Below, one piece after another: positions 1-9,315 of a stretch of DNA of 33,713 bases. Position numbers and translations under genes: made by a program. Every line of letters starts with the position of its first letter. Position 1 is the first letter of the stretch. The notes under the pieces were generated by a model that ran no database searches, was not told the DNA's origin, and saw only the letters and a program-made list of their open reading frames with translations. Source of the DNA: Dimargaris cristalligena (Eukaryota; Kickxellomycota; Dimargaritomycetes; Dimargaritales; Dimargaritaceae); the NCBI GenBank assembly GCA_027576995.1, contig JANBQC010000291.1, forward strand, positions 1-33,713. Reading direction: 5' to 3'.

Positions 1-1843
1 CTCACAGCTCCACTTGACACCCTGCGAACCAGTGACAACCTCAAGGCAGTTTGGACACCAGAACATAGTGCTGTATTCGAGCAACTCAAGGCCATCTTGT
101 ATTTGGCCCCTTCACTAACCTTTCCTGACTTTTCAAAGCCCTTCTGCATTGCCACGGATGCATCCAATGAAGGCATTGGTGCTGTCTTGTACCAGACAGC
201 TGACGGTGATCCCAATTCCACAGACATCAAGTTCAATTCCTTTCAAGCAAGAAGTCTCACTGCCTCTGAGAGAAATTATAGTGCTACACGACGAGAACTC
301 CTGGCTGTCATCTTTGCTCTTCGAAAGTTCCACCATTATGTCTGGGGCACCCACTTCACTTTATTCACTGATCACAAGGCTCTGACATACCTCCACTCCC
401 AGAAGGTTTTGAACCCTATGTTGATCTCCTGGTCTGAGATTCTCTTTGATTATGATTTTGCTGTTATCCATCGACCTGGTATTGAGAATATCCTCCCTGA
501 CCACTTGTCTAGATTTTTTACCTCTTCAGAGGGGGGTGAGGCTCTGCCTACCATTCGAACCCTGACTGTTTCCAACAAGCCTACAACCGAGACTGTAGCC
601 CTCATCTTACCTGATGAGCACCTCCGACCTGGCATCATTGAGCGAAACCACTTACGAGGCCACTTTGGTATCACTGCAACTGTTGCAGCTATTCATCAAG
701 ATGGTTTTGACTGGCCCAACCTGCGATCAGATGTTGCCAATGCACTCAAACAGTGTTTGCTCTGCCTTCGATTCAACAACCACCGAACAATTCAAGAAGC
801 TACCAAGTCCATCACAGCAACCAAACCTTTCGATCATATTGCCATTGACTTGGCTGGCCCTTTCCCTGTTTCCGAGGCTAACAACACCTTTATGTTTGTC
901 TTAATTGATATACACACTAGATTTGTTATCCTTCGAGGTATCCCTGACAAGACTATGGTAACCATTGCCAAGACCCTCTTGGATATTTTTCTCCTAGTTG
1001 GCTTCCCCAAGATCATCCAGTCTGACAATGGCACCGAGTTTGTCAATAAGCTTATCACTGAGTTCACCAAGTCTGCCACCATTGACCACCGATTAATCAC
1101 ACCTTACCATCCCCAAGCTAATGATACTGCTAAAAGAACTATCCAGAATGCCAAGAATATTATAGTTAAACTCATTTATAGAACTAAGTACCAATGGGAC
1201 CTTGCTCTGCCTTTTGTCCAGTACTGTATCAACACTAAGGTCACCAATAGGCACAAGATGACACCTTTCCTAGTCTTCTTTGGACATCAGCCCAACCAGC
1301 TTCAAGAACACTAAGCAGCCATCAAAGCACCCAAGAGACTTACCACTAAAGACCTGTGAAAACTTGACCAGTGCATCCAGTTTATGATGAACACCCTATT
1401 CCCTATGGTCACTGACATCACTATCACCAACACCAAGGCTAAGAGTAAGGATACTCTGCCTGTTTCCATCGAGCTTAAGAATAGTATATGTTATATTTTG
1501 AGACCCTCTGTGCAAGACCTCTACCAAAGCTCAATTCTAAGGGCCTTTCAAAGTGATCAATCAGACCAAGGCTGGTACTAATATTCTCCAAGATATTGAT
1601 GGTAAACTCCTCCCTTACAACTACCATTCCAGTTCCCTCAATGCTATTTTTGACCAGCCCCTTTTTGATGACCTATCACATGAAGTTAAAGTTATCTTAC
1701 AATTTAAGGTCAAGGGCAAGTTATTCTACCTTATTAGATGGAGGAACCATGACCTTACCAAGGGCTCCTGGGAACCTACTAAGAACTTTGACAATCCAAC
1801 CACTATTACCAATTACTGGAAGCAAGTCCAGCCCACCAAGTAG
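1..1843 (+). pseudogene. Chromovirus pol fragment: RNase H, integrase, chromodomain (broken)
   Basis: The frame is open from base 1 and carries the RT-RNase H junction. RNase H acidic residues are visible at codons 157, 295, 370 and 499 (D, E, D, D; motifs CIATDAS, TRRELLAV, FTDHKAL, LPDHLSR). An HHCC integrase zinc finger follows at about 640-770. The integrase core has Asp at 847 (AIDLAGPF) and 1024 (QSDNGTEF). The position 36 residues after the second Asp, where DD35E needs Glu, is Lys (1132-1134). The frame ends at TAA 1312 and meets TGA 1357 in the same frame. A frameshift near 1555-1580 moves the chromodomain (about 1680-1800, with YLIRWRNHD and GSWEP) into another frame, ending at 1843. 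Reverse transcription and integration by this copy look impossible. Confidence 0.88.
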
Positions 1844-1861
1844 TCTCCCTTGTTTTATTCT

Positions 1862-1870
1862 GGGAGGGGA
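1862..1870 (+). other. Polypurine tract of the retroelement
   Basis: GGGAGGGGA lies 18 bases after the chromodomain stop and directly before a TG dinucleotide at 1871. This is the usual place and form of the plus-strand primer next to a 3' LTR. Confidence 0.6.
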
Positions 1871-1873
1871 TGA

Positions 1874-2181
1874 TATGGTGAACTTACCACATTTTTACCT
1901 ACTTTTATTTTTTATTTATTTTTCGCACTTATTGGAAGTATGCCCCTGATGAGTATAGTTATGTTTCCTATATTTTTATTAGTATATTATTTTTTCTATT
2001 TTTATATTATATACCCTTGACTAAGCTACACCCCTGCCCCTGACCAGACTGTACCCTTGCATTCACACTGCCCCTGTTCAAAGTATGGCTAAAAATAGCT
2101 CTCTCCCTTTCCCTTTTTCCCTTCTATTATTTCACATTAACTTTATTAAAAAGTAGGTAAAAATGTGGTAAGTTTACCACA
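1874..2181. repeat. 33-bp inverted repeat, 242-bp spacer
   Basis: Bases 1874-1906 and the reverse complement of 2149-2181 match at 31 of 33 positions. The core reads AACTTACCACATTTTTACCT. The outer 18 bases of each arm are themselves near-palindromic (2164-2181 is TGTGGTAAGTTTACCACA), so a small hairpin is nested in the large one. The arms sit at the start of the LTR-like region. Confidence 0.75.
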
Positions 2182-2247
2182 CTAACTAGTAAGTATACTC
2201 CCTGCATATCTTTTACATATATATTACCTCTAGCCTTTACTAGTTAG
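2182..2247. repeat. Exact 11-bp inverted repeat
   Basis: CTAACTAGTAA at 2182-2192 is exactly reverse-complementary to TTACTAGTTAG at 2237-2247. It starts one base after the right arm of the larger inverted repeat and may belong to the same LTR structure. Confidence 0.5.
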
Positions 2248-2690
2248 TACCAGACCCTTGTACCTAATACTAATAACTCCATAACTGAGCCCAAGTAAGC
2301 CCTACCATTGGAAGTCTATCCCCAGGACTCTTGATAGACTAAGGGTGGTTAATTTGTGCAATAGCCATATCCCACTTTTGTATTAGGCACCTTAGTCCAA
2401 AATATATCTTAAATAACATTTGATATAACCAGTAAACTTATGCCCATTGGCTGTTAGCTATCATCAAAGCCAAGAGCCTCTGCCTCTGCCACTTCCTAGT
2501 TCTTAGAGGTTCCTTTCCTTGGGCATATCCATATCTATAAATTATAAATACTACAGCTCATTTCAATTACCCTTGTTAACATATAACAGTATTATGGAAA
2601 GTATACCATGTTACTATCACCCCATACATGGGCTGAACCATTGATATACCCCATAATCTACATTGAGAGTTCAGCAGAGGGCTTGAAAAA

Positions 2691-3174
2691 AAAAATAGGC
2701 GTGTTTATTAATCAATCAAAGAAAATCCATGTAAAAAAGTAAAAATGAGGATTACAATGAAAAAGGTAAAGTAATCAAAAGAGGTACATGGTGAGATTGG
2801 CTGGAGGGGTAGAGTGTGGTGTTATAATAGGTGTAAGAAAAAATAATAATAATAATAAAGGCGGCATCCGGAATAATCTCCAATTAAAAATGAAACCAAC
2901 TGATCACGGCTGAGATGGAGGCAAGAGGGAAATGCGAGGTATGAATATCTACTGTTATTTCAGAAACTAAAATCAAGTTGGTGGTGTATAAGTAGATTTT
3001 TAATGATATCTAAATAACTATTATAGGCGTACTAGAATGAATCAAATCTGCCTCCCTTCACCATCTGGTAGAGTATGGGTGGCTCTCCCTACCATTAGGA
3101 TGCAAGGTGGAAATAGGAAATAGAAAATAGGAGTGGTATAAGTGGTATAGTATGGTGTGGGAGGATAAGAGAAA
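2691..3174. other. Intergenic, 3' side of RPA190, no gene seen
   Basis: AT-rich DNA between the retroelement and the RPA190 stop codon. It contains a short (AAT)n tract at 2842-2858. A minus-strand AATAAA (2704-2709) could be a distant polyadenylation signal for RPA190, but it lies about 470 bases past the stop, so this is weak. No convincing reading frame. Confidence 0.5.
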
Positions 3175-6100
3175 TTAAGCCGCTTCCTGAAGAACATCGC
3201 AGATACCGGTACCGGCGAGAATGGGTGCCCCCACGACCAAACGGGCCGAAGGGTTGTTCAGAACATCGTAGTCACCGTAGATGGTCGCATCAGTTAAGAA
3301 CTTGCAGGTCGATTCGAAACTCATTTTGGCGAGCGGCGAAGCGTTAGTAGCAATACATTTCCGGTTGAAGGCTTTATAGCCACCTTCAAACGTCATGTAG
3401 TCAGCGATGAGGGAAATATGGCGGGGGTCGACACCAATGGAATAGGCGGCAAACACCCCTGACACTTCGTTAATGATGGCGGAACGGGCCGCTTCCACGC
3501 CGTAGGTTTGGAGGGTGGCGTGAATATCGTTAGTGGTCATGTTGTTGATATCGAGAATGTCCCCGTGGGGCCAAAAGGCGGCGAAATTAACCCCGTCGGT
3601 GGCCAACTGATCGCGCGTATCGTGTTCATTCTCCTTGGCCAAGGGGAACACCCGCTTAATGTGAGCCTGCTCCTGCACCAAGGCGCGGTCGGCGGCCTTT
3701 TCCACCAGCGAGACCATGAGCAATTTCTTAGTTTCGGCCGGGAACTCCAGGGTCAGTTCGCACCAACAACCCTTTTCGCTCTCAAACTTATAGTTTTCCA
3801 AGAATTCGTTATCCTGGATGATCCGGCGGATCCGGGCGGCTTGGTCAATCGTATTACGGAATTCATCGTCCCGCGTCGACTCGGCGAGCGAAGCGTCCAG
3901 GGCATCCAGCTCAGCGCTAAACTCGTCCTTCCCGGCCGCATCAGCGTCGGGCTGTTCAGTGGCGGAGGAGCTGAAATCCTTCTGGCGCTGTTGGCGACGC
4001 ATCTCCTGCTTACCCCCTTCCCGTTCATTATCGGAATCTTCGTCGGAGGAATCGTCATCGTCCTGAGGCATAGTAGTGCCCTCGGGCCGTCTAGGGCGCG
4101 AAAGAACCCGGTTATCGTCGTCATCTTCGACGAGATCCACGGGCACATTCGCATCGTCGGCCGCTTGGGCATTAGTCGAGGTACGATCGATGCGTTTGAT
4201 CACGGAACTAATGGCCTTGTTCTTCAGAATCTGGCCAATAATATAGCCCAGAGTAGGAATCAACTGCATTTCCAGGGTATTCTCGATATCTTCGGGTGTA
4301 ATCAGATACTCCTCGGCACAGGCTTCCTTGTTGTAGAAGTCAATGCGGATCACGTAACGCTTGTGGCGCTGGGCACGGTTGCGGTGCGCCCGGGTCAGAC
4401 TCTCGGTGACCTGAACATGGTCAACCACCTCGGCCAACCGCAGACGGGTCATGCGCTTGCAAAAGTCGGTGGCCACCTTCTCGGTGACGTGTGATAGCAG
4501 GGGAAGGGTCATGGAAGGCGTGAGGGGTTTGGTACTGGCGGTCATGACAATTTCACGCAGACGGGGGATACCCAGGGTTACGTTCTTGGCACCAAACCCG
4601 GCAAAGTGGAAAGTGTTCAACGTCATCTGGGTCGACGGTTCACCCACACCCTGGGCGGCCAACAGACCGACGGCTTCACCGGGAGCGACCAGGCTGTGGA
4701 GGTACTGAAGCTGCATCAGGGCCTGGAAAGTGCGCTTGTTGCACTCGCTATGGGTCATGGCACCCAGGGGACCGCGGCGGTTGCTACCGTGTTTACCGGA
4801 GATCAATCCAGCGGTGTTGGAATCGATGTATGTCCGCAGGGACTCGTGGAACGCCTCGGACATACTACCCAAGTACCGGCTAGGGGATAGGTATGACATA
4901 ACCGGGGCGTGGGTAGCAGGGTTCTTGAGGGCCTTCCTGGCGTGGCGGGGGGCCGTCTCGGAATCCAGGGCACTCAGTGCGGCGACCGGGTTGAATTTAC
5001 GCTTAAGGGTCTGGTAGTTGCTGGCTGCAAAGTCGAACTTGTACAGATGGCTCTGTTTGGTAACATCTAGGGAGTCCTCGCCGTAGTGGAACTGGAGCAG
5101 GGAACCATCGGCGTCGCGGACGGTGTGGTCGTACTCCACGCGGATCCCTTCCATGTGCTTAATCAAACAACGCTGCAGGTAACCGGAGTTGGCGGTCTTG
5201 ACGGCCGTGTCAATGAGACCTTCCCGCCCAGCCATACAATGGAAGTAAAACTCCTGGGGTTTAATACCGGTCAAGAAACGGCCGGCAATGAAACCACCGG
5301 CGCGGGCGCTCGTGTCGAAAGGCCGGAACGAGGGCAGCGATTTACCACTGATCATGACGGGCACACGCCGACCTTCGAGTTCCTGTTGACCGAGCAACCC
5401 ACTGATCTGGCGCACATTCACGTCACCACCCTTGGCACCCGTAATAACCATGGCCTGCATGTGGTTCTTGGGGAAGGGGCGCAGCAAACCCCGGGGCATG
5501 CAGGCGTCGTTGACCCGGGAAGTGAGGCGGGAGGTGCTGTTCTTCATGACGGCGTCCATACCGCGCATCTTGAGGTCATCGCGCAGCACTTCTTCCATAC
5601 GCGTGTGGAATTCGCGTTGCTCCCCAGCCGTGAGATGTTTATAATCGGCGACCCCGTCGGCCATACCGACGTAATCGAGGGCGACCTGGGTACCCTGACC
5701 CCGACCGTCGTTCAAAATGGCCCGACGTTCCTGGTCACCAGCGGGGGTAAGAAGCAAATCGTCCATGCGGCACGTGAAGCCGCGCATCTGGGAGTACTTG
5801 GTGAAGATCCGACCCAGGATGCTGAGGGTGCGGTCAGCCATGGCGGGGCCGTACAGCTCGTACAGCGAATGGACCATACCGTAGGCGGATGCTCCAAATT
5901 GGGACTTGTCCAGAATACCGGTCATGAGCTCACCCTCTAGGATAAGCACTTGGCCCTCCTCGCAGTTGGGACCCCAGCAATGGGCGGGGACCTTGGACTT
6001 GGAGACAATATTGGGTGGGTTACTACCGTAGGTGAGATTGCCTAGCAGGGTGGAAATGATCTGCTTGCCGGTCCACAGCGGCCGGGGCTTCCAAATGGTG

Positions 6101-8517
6101 GGGGGAAGGGTGATAATCTTACGCTGATCGTCACCGACTTCGTCAATCTCGGGGCGCAGCGAGCCGTACAGCAGCTGCTGGTATTCCTCTCGGGTGAAGA
6201 AGGAATCCCGCTTGGTCATGAGCATACCCAAAACGACGTGATCCTGAATCAGACCGCGCAGGGGCTCACCACTGGTGGGGACCAGGTACTGAAAATCGGT
6301 GGCAGCAATGGTGGCGGCCTCGGCCCGGGCCAACTCATTCTGGGGGTAATGGACGTTCATTTCGTCACCGTCGAAATCGGCGTTGTAGGTGTTACAGTTG
6401 GCGTAGTGCATACGAATGGTCTTCTCGTGGATCAGAATACGGGCGCGATGGGCCATAATGGAGGGCTTGTGCAGCGTCGGCTGACGGTTCAACAAGACCA
6501 TATCGCCGTGACGAATGTGGCGAATGACCTTCTTGTTGACCCCCAAAGTGGACGGAGCATAGATTCCGCTTCCACTGGTGGAAATGGACACGGCCGAAGG
6601 GTCCTGGGGAGTGAGCAACTGGTTAGCCAGAGCCATCCGGGACTCGACCGTCAAGACGGCCAAGTTAGTCAGGGATCCGTCTTCGTGTTGCACATGGGTA
6701 GCACCAGGCCATTCCTGGGGACCCCGGATCACCGCCTGGCGCAGTTCATTAACGTTGTAGTGGGTGACCGGCTCGGGGAAAGTCAGGGTCAGTGCGAAGA
6801 TACGGGGGATACCGATTTCGCTGGTTTCGATATTGGGATCGGGCGAGATAACCGAGCGAGCGGCGAAGTTGACACGCTTACCCATCATGTTGGAGCGGAA
6901 CAGGCCGGCCTTCTTTTCCAAAAGCTGCTTGATACCCGGGGGAGGCTCCTTTCCATTAAGGCCCTTCGCGGCACCCTTAGTGTTGTCAATCAGATCGTTG
7001 ACCGCTTGCTGCAGCCGCGCCCAGTACATATAAATGGATCGCATGGTAGGCTTGTGAATATCCTGGTTTAAGGCGTCCGCGGTAAGTTTGGAGGGAGCTA
7101 CAATCGGGGAGCTGCCCTTTTTCAATGGCAGCTCGCCAAGGATAATATTATTGGCTTCGCGAATACTAGCGGCGAGTTTGATAATATTAATGTAAAAAAC
7201 ATTGAAGGGGTTTTCCATGACCACACCACCAATTATACCCGCGGGACGGAATCGATTAGGGGAAACGGGAAGCGCTTCCAGGAAAAACAAGTCGGTACGG
7301 GCATCGGCGCGGACAATCTCGGCCTTGGTAAGGACCGGACGGGGGGCAGCGCTCGGGGTGGTACGGGCGGCGGCCAGATCGGCGTACGGGCCGTAGCGAC
7401 CAAAGAGCACTTCGATGAACTCGTGTTCATGGTAAGACAGGAGTCGGAGGTGATTCCGGACATGCATAGGGGTAAACATGGTCTGGTTCTTGGTGGACTC
7501 GTTCAGGGCGAAGGAGTCTTTCGGATCGGACTCGGCATCTCCCGCATCTTTAGTCTCATCCTCATCGCTGCTAGTGGGGATATCGCTTGTGGGGGCATCT
7601 TCCTCGTCGCTGTCGCTGTCGCTGTTGCTGTCGGCGTGGTCGCCGTTACGAGGAGCCGACTGCCGGGCCAGGGGGTTGGTTTCCTCCTTGGGAGCCAAGA
7701 CGTCCAGTGGGGACAGTTGAATTTGTCGCGACGAAGGGGATAGGGTACTAATAACCAGGCGGTTGTGCCCGATCTTGCGCACCGCGTTGTTCGCGGCGGT
7801 ACAGTTTTGGCAACGGGCACGTTTGGAGGCTTCGATGATTTCCTTGATCACTTTGGAAATTTCGGCGGTGACCAGGGTCTGTTTGTAGGAACTGACGTCG
7901 GCGGCGTGCTCCTTCACCATCTTCTGGTAGAACTCCTCGAGTATCTCACGGAACTTTTCCGCGGAGTACCTGTCCTCGTCCTCATCCTTGGTTCGGCCCT
8001 GGCCATTCGCTCTCGGCAGGAAACGGGAATCCTCGACGGCCTCGGAAAACTCGCCGTCGCTGTTGCCGTCGTCGCTAGCCGGAGGCCGGCAAGGGCTAAT
8101 GTAGTCAACCTGCATGGCGGCACCCAAAAGGCCCTTGTGCAAAAGACGAAGCTTGATTAAGGCCCGGTCGATGGACTCCCGGGAGGCCCGGAGACCGTGG
8201 CAGAAAAAGCAGGTGGCGCCAATGAGCTTGACGACGTCGCTGAGCAACAGAGGATTGAACACAGGGCAGGGGAGTTCAATGTGGCCGTAGTGGCCAGGGC
8301 AGCTGTCCTGATCCAGGGAGCAGGTGTGGCAAATGGCGTTGCGGTTGATGGGACCCAAAGCCGGGTCGTTCAGACCACCCTTAATGGGGTGGTCAAGGGT
8401 ATCCAGCACCTCGGCGCGGTGAATTTGGCGCACCGACAGCTTGCGGATCTCGTTCGACTCGAAGAACGAGAACGACAGGCCCTCGACCTGGGACGATACG
8501 GGCTGGGAAATATTCAT
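3175..8517 (-). CDS. RPA190: DNA-directed RNA polymerase I subunit A190 (largest subunit)
   Basis: The 1,780-residue product runs uninterrupted from an ATG at 8517. It is the largest, catalytic subunit of nucleolar Pol I, which makes the 35S/45S pre-rRNA. The N-terminal clamp zinc site is C63-x2-C66-x6-C73-x2-H76, with further Cys pairs at C103/C106 and later in the clamp. The active-site loop NADFDGDEMN has the Mg-binding aspartates D714, D716 and D718. The bridge-helix region (GGFIAGRFLTG) is near 1070-1106, and the trigger loop (EPSTQMTLNTFHFAGFG) is around 1290-1310. Two acidic Ser/Asp/Glu stretches mark it as Pol I type: one near 290-345, and one near 1455-1525 in the jaw, where yeast A190 has its expander (DNA-mimicking) loop. 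The C-terminus is complete (GTGICDVL). Length is close to yeast (about 1,660) and human (about 1,720) subunits, slightly longer because of the acidic segments. Confidence 0.97.
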   Translation of the reverse strand: MNISQPVSSQVEGLSFSFFESNEIRKLSVRQIHRAEVLDTLDHPIKGGLNDPALGPINRNAICHTCSLDQDSCPGHYGHIELPCPVFNPLLLSDVVKLIGATCFFCHGLRASRESIDRALIKLRLLHKGLLGAAMQVDYISPCRPPASDDGNSDGEFSEAVEDSRFLPRANGQGRTKDEDEDRYSAEKFREILEEFYQKMVKEHAADVSSYKQTLVTAEISKVIKEIIEASKRARCQNCTAANNAVRKIGHNRLVISTLSPSSRQIQLSPLDVLAPKEETNPLARQSAPRNGDHADSNSDSDSDEEDAPTSDIPTSSDEDETKDAGDAESDPKDSFALNESTKNQTMFTPMHVRNHLRLLSYHEHEFIEVLFGRYGPYADLAAARTTPSAAPRPVLTKAEIVRADARTDLFFLEALPVSPNRFRPAGIIGGVVMENPFNVFYINIIKLAASIREANNIILGELPLKKGSSPIVAPSKLTADALNQDIHKPTMRSIYMYWARLQQAVNDLIDNTKGAAKGLNGKEPPPGIKQLLEKKAGLFRSNMMGKRVNFAARSVISPDPNIETSEIGIPRIFALTLTFPEPVTHYNVNELRQAVIRGPQEWPGATHVQHEDGSLTNLAVLTVESRMALANQLLTPQDPSAVSISTSGSGIYAPSTLGVNKKVIRHIRHGDMVLLNRQPTLHKPSIMAHRARILIHEKTIRMHYANCNTYNADFDGDEMNVHYPQNELARAEAATIAATDFQYLVPTSGEPLRGLIQDHVVLGMLMTKRDSFFTREEYQQLLYGSLRPEIDEVGDDQRKIITLPPTIWKPRPLWTGKQIISTLLGNLTYGSNPPNIVSKSKVPAHCWGPNCEEGQVLILEGELMTGILDKSQFGASAYGMVHSLYELYGPAMADRTLSILGRIFTKYSQMRGFTCRMDDLLLTPAGDQERRAILNDGRGQGTQVALDYVGMADGVADYKHLTAGEQREFHTRMEEVLRDDLKMRGMDAVMKNSTSRLTSRVNDACMPRGLLRPFPKNHMQAMVITGAKGGDVNVRQISGLLGQQELEGRRVPVMISGKSLPSFRPFDTSARAGGFIAGRFLTGIKPQEFYFHCMAGREGLIDTAVKTANSGYLQRCLIKHMEGIRVEYDHTVRDADGSLLQFHYGEDSLDVTKQSHLYKFDFAASNYQTLKRKFNPVAALSALDSETAPRHARKALKNPATHAPVMSYLSPSRYLGSMSEAFHESLRTYIDSNTAGLISGKHGSNRRGPLGAMTHSECNKRTFQALMQLQYLHSLVAPGEAVGLLAAQGVGEPSTQMTLNTFHFAGFGAKNVTLGIPRLREIVMTASTKPLTPSMTLPLLSHVTEKVATDFCKRMTRLRLAEVVDHVQVTESLTRAHRNRAQRHKRYVIRIDFYNKEACAEEYLITPEDIENTLEMQLIPTLGYIIGQILKNKAISSVIKRIDRTSTNAQAADDANVPVDLVEDDDDNRVLSRPRRPEGTTMPQDDDDSSDEDSDNEREGGKQEMRRQQRQKDFSSSATEQPDADAAGKDEFSAELDALDASLAESTRDDEFRNTIDQAARIRRIIQDNEFLENYKFESEKGCWCELTLEFPAETKKLLMVSLVEKAADRALVQEQAHIKRVFPLAKENEHDTRDQLATDGVNFAAFWPHGDILDINNMTTNDIHATLQTYGVEAARSAIINEVSGVFAAYSIGVDPRHISLIADYMTFEGGYKAFNRKCIATNASPLAKMSFESTCKFLTDATIYGDYDVLNNPSARLVVGAPILAGTGICDVLQEAA

Positions 8518-8966
8518 ACTGGGTCAGTTGCAGGGCTCAAACACTATATATACGTAGGCAATAAATAATATAAAAAATTACGGGCTAGGTGCAGGGAAAT
8601 CGAAGAGATTCCGTCAAACACTGCGAATGCCTAATAAACATATATATATAAAGAAGCAGCGGGTTTCAGAGACCGTTGCCAAGGCAGTCAAAAAGAAGAG
8701 CGAGTGTCGTTTCCTTAGCGTGCTATAATATTGGTGCCTAAGCTCCAGGCTGCAGTAGCAAAAAAAAATTGGCCTTTTGACCTCCAAAAAAAAAAGGCAC
8801 CGATTCGTTTTAATGTGGTGCTCGTTTGGCTCAAAATCCATTTTTTTTCTCCATCTGCTGCAGGCCTGGTTAATGAAAAAGAGAAACACCACACCACACA
8901 ATACATGGTCTCTCTCATTTACCGTATATATGACGCGCCCACACTATAAAGGCTCCCCTCTCTTTA

Positions 8967-8984
8967 TCTCTCTCTCTCTCTCTC
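8967..8984. repeat. (TC)9 microsatellite
   Basis: Nine perfect TC units (GA on the minus strand), about 450 bases upstream of the RPA190 start. Pyrimidine tracts like this are common in fungal promoters. A role is not shown. Confidence 0.8.
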
Positions 8985-9034
8985 TTGACAATTGGCAGCT
9001 CATTAACCGACTATCGATAATTCGTGGGCTACAG

Positions 9035-9042
9035 TCACGTGA
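9035..9042. promoter_or_regulatory. CACGTG E-box-type palindrome
   Basis: TCACGTGA, the binding-site form of fungal bHLH factors of the Cbf1/Pho4 type, lies about 520 bases upstream of the RPA190 ATG. A second, longer version is at the right end of the window. Function is inferred only from the motif. Confidence 0.3.
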
Positions 9043-9265
9043 TAAAAATTAAAGGCCACTCCCCGCCCACAGACATCTACTTATATACGCTTGGGCGAAC
9101 CAGCCCCCTCCCCGTCAGAGATAAACGAGGCCTAAATTCACCCCTAATAGGGCCCCCCCAGTTGAAGCAGACTTAGCCACAGCGTTGCTTATTAGTCTTG
9201 GATATATAGAATACGTGGATAGGTGCTATTTGCTGAGTAGCTCACATCAATACATAATGCCAGCA

Positions 9266-9279
9266 ATATATATATATAT
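9266..9279. repeat. (AT)7 tract
   Basis: A simple AT repeat 36 bases past the MGM1 stop codon. AT-rich runs like this can act as efficiency elements for 3' end formation in fungi, but nothing here proves it. Confidence 0.5.
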
Positions 9280-9315
9280 TATATTAAGTAAAAAATAAAA
9301 CACCCCACTTCCCTC

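Larger units (their letters stand above)
1..2690 (+). mobile_element. Decayed Ty3/gypsy chromovirus, 3' portion with LTR-like tail
   Basis: The left edge of the window cuts into an LTR retrotransposon just after the reverse transcriptase. The visible order is RNase H, integrase, chromodomain, polypurine tract, then a TG-starting LTR-like region, which is the chromovirus order. The coding part has stops, a frameshift and a lost catalytic residue, so it is not autonomous. The left end lies outside the window. The right end is inferred from composition: CpG is nearly absent from about 1140 to 2699 and returns to ordinary levels from 2700. Codon use (arginine mostly CGA or AGA, third positions often T or A) differs from the GC-rich host genes. 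Confidence 0.85.
1871..2690 (+). mobile_element. LTR-like region, 3' boundary uncertain
   Basis: The left edge is supported by the polypurine tract and a TG start (TGATATGG). The right edge is not fixed. Candidates are CA at 2181, which ends a long inverted repeat, TATCA at 2459-2463 or 2615-2619, which would mirror the TGATA start, and the CpG boundary near 2690. The region is AT-rich and non-coding, with a single CpG at about 1924 before the one at 2700. The 5' LTR is outside the window, so the two ends cannot be compared here. Confidence 0.45.
8518..9315. other. Intergenic: RPA190 upstream region and MGM1 downstream region
   Basis: About 800 bases of AT-rich DNA between two minus-strand genes. 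It holds TATA-like runs (8543-8550, 8641-8650), homopolymer A/T runs (about 8761-8850), a CT repeat, a CACGTG site and an AT repeat near the MGM1 stop. These fit a Pol II promoter for RPA190, but no single element can be assigned. No tRNA or coding frame was recognised. Confidence 0.5.

Noticed and set aside
3508..7071. Long antisense frames inside RPA190 (3508-4494, 5086-5940, 6238-7071, plus strand)
   Set aside because: They lie wholly opposite a strongly supported conserved gene and read as low-information shadows of its GC-biased codons, with no recognisable domain.
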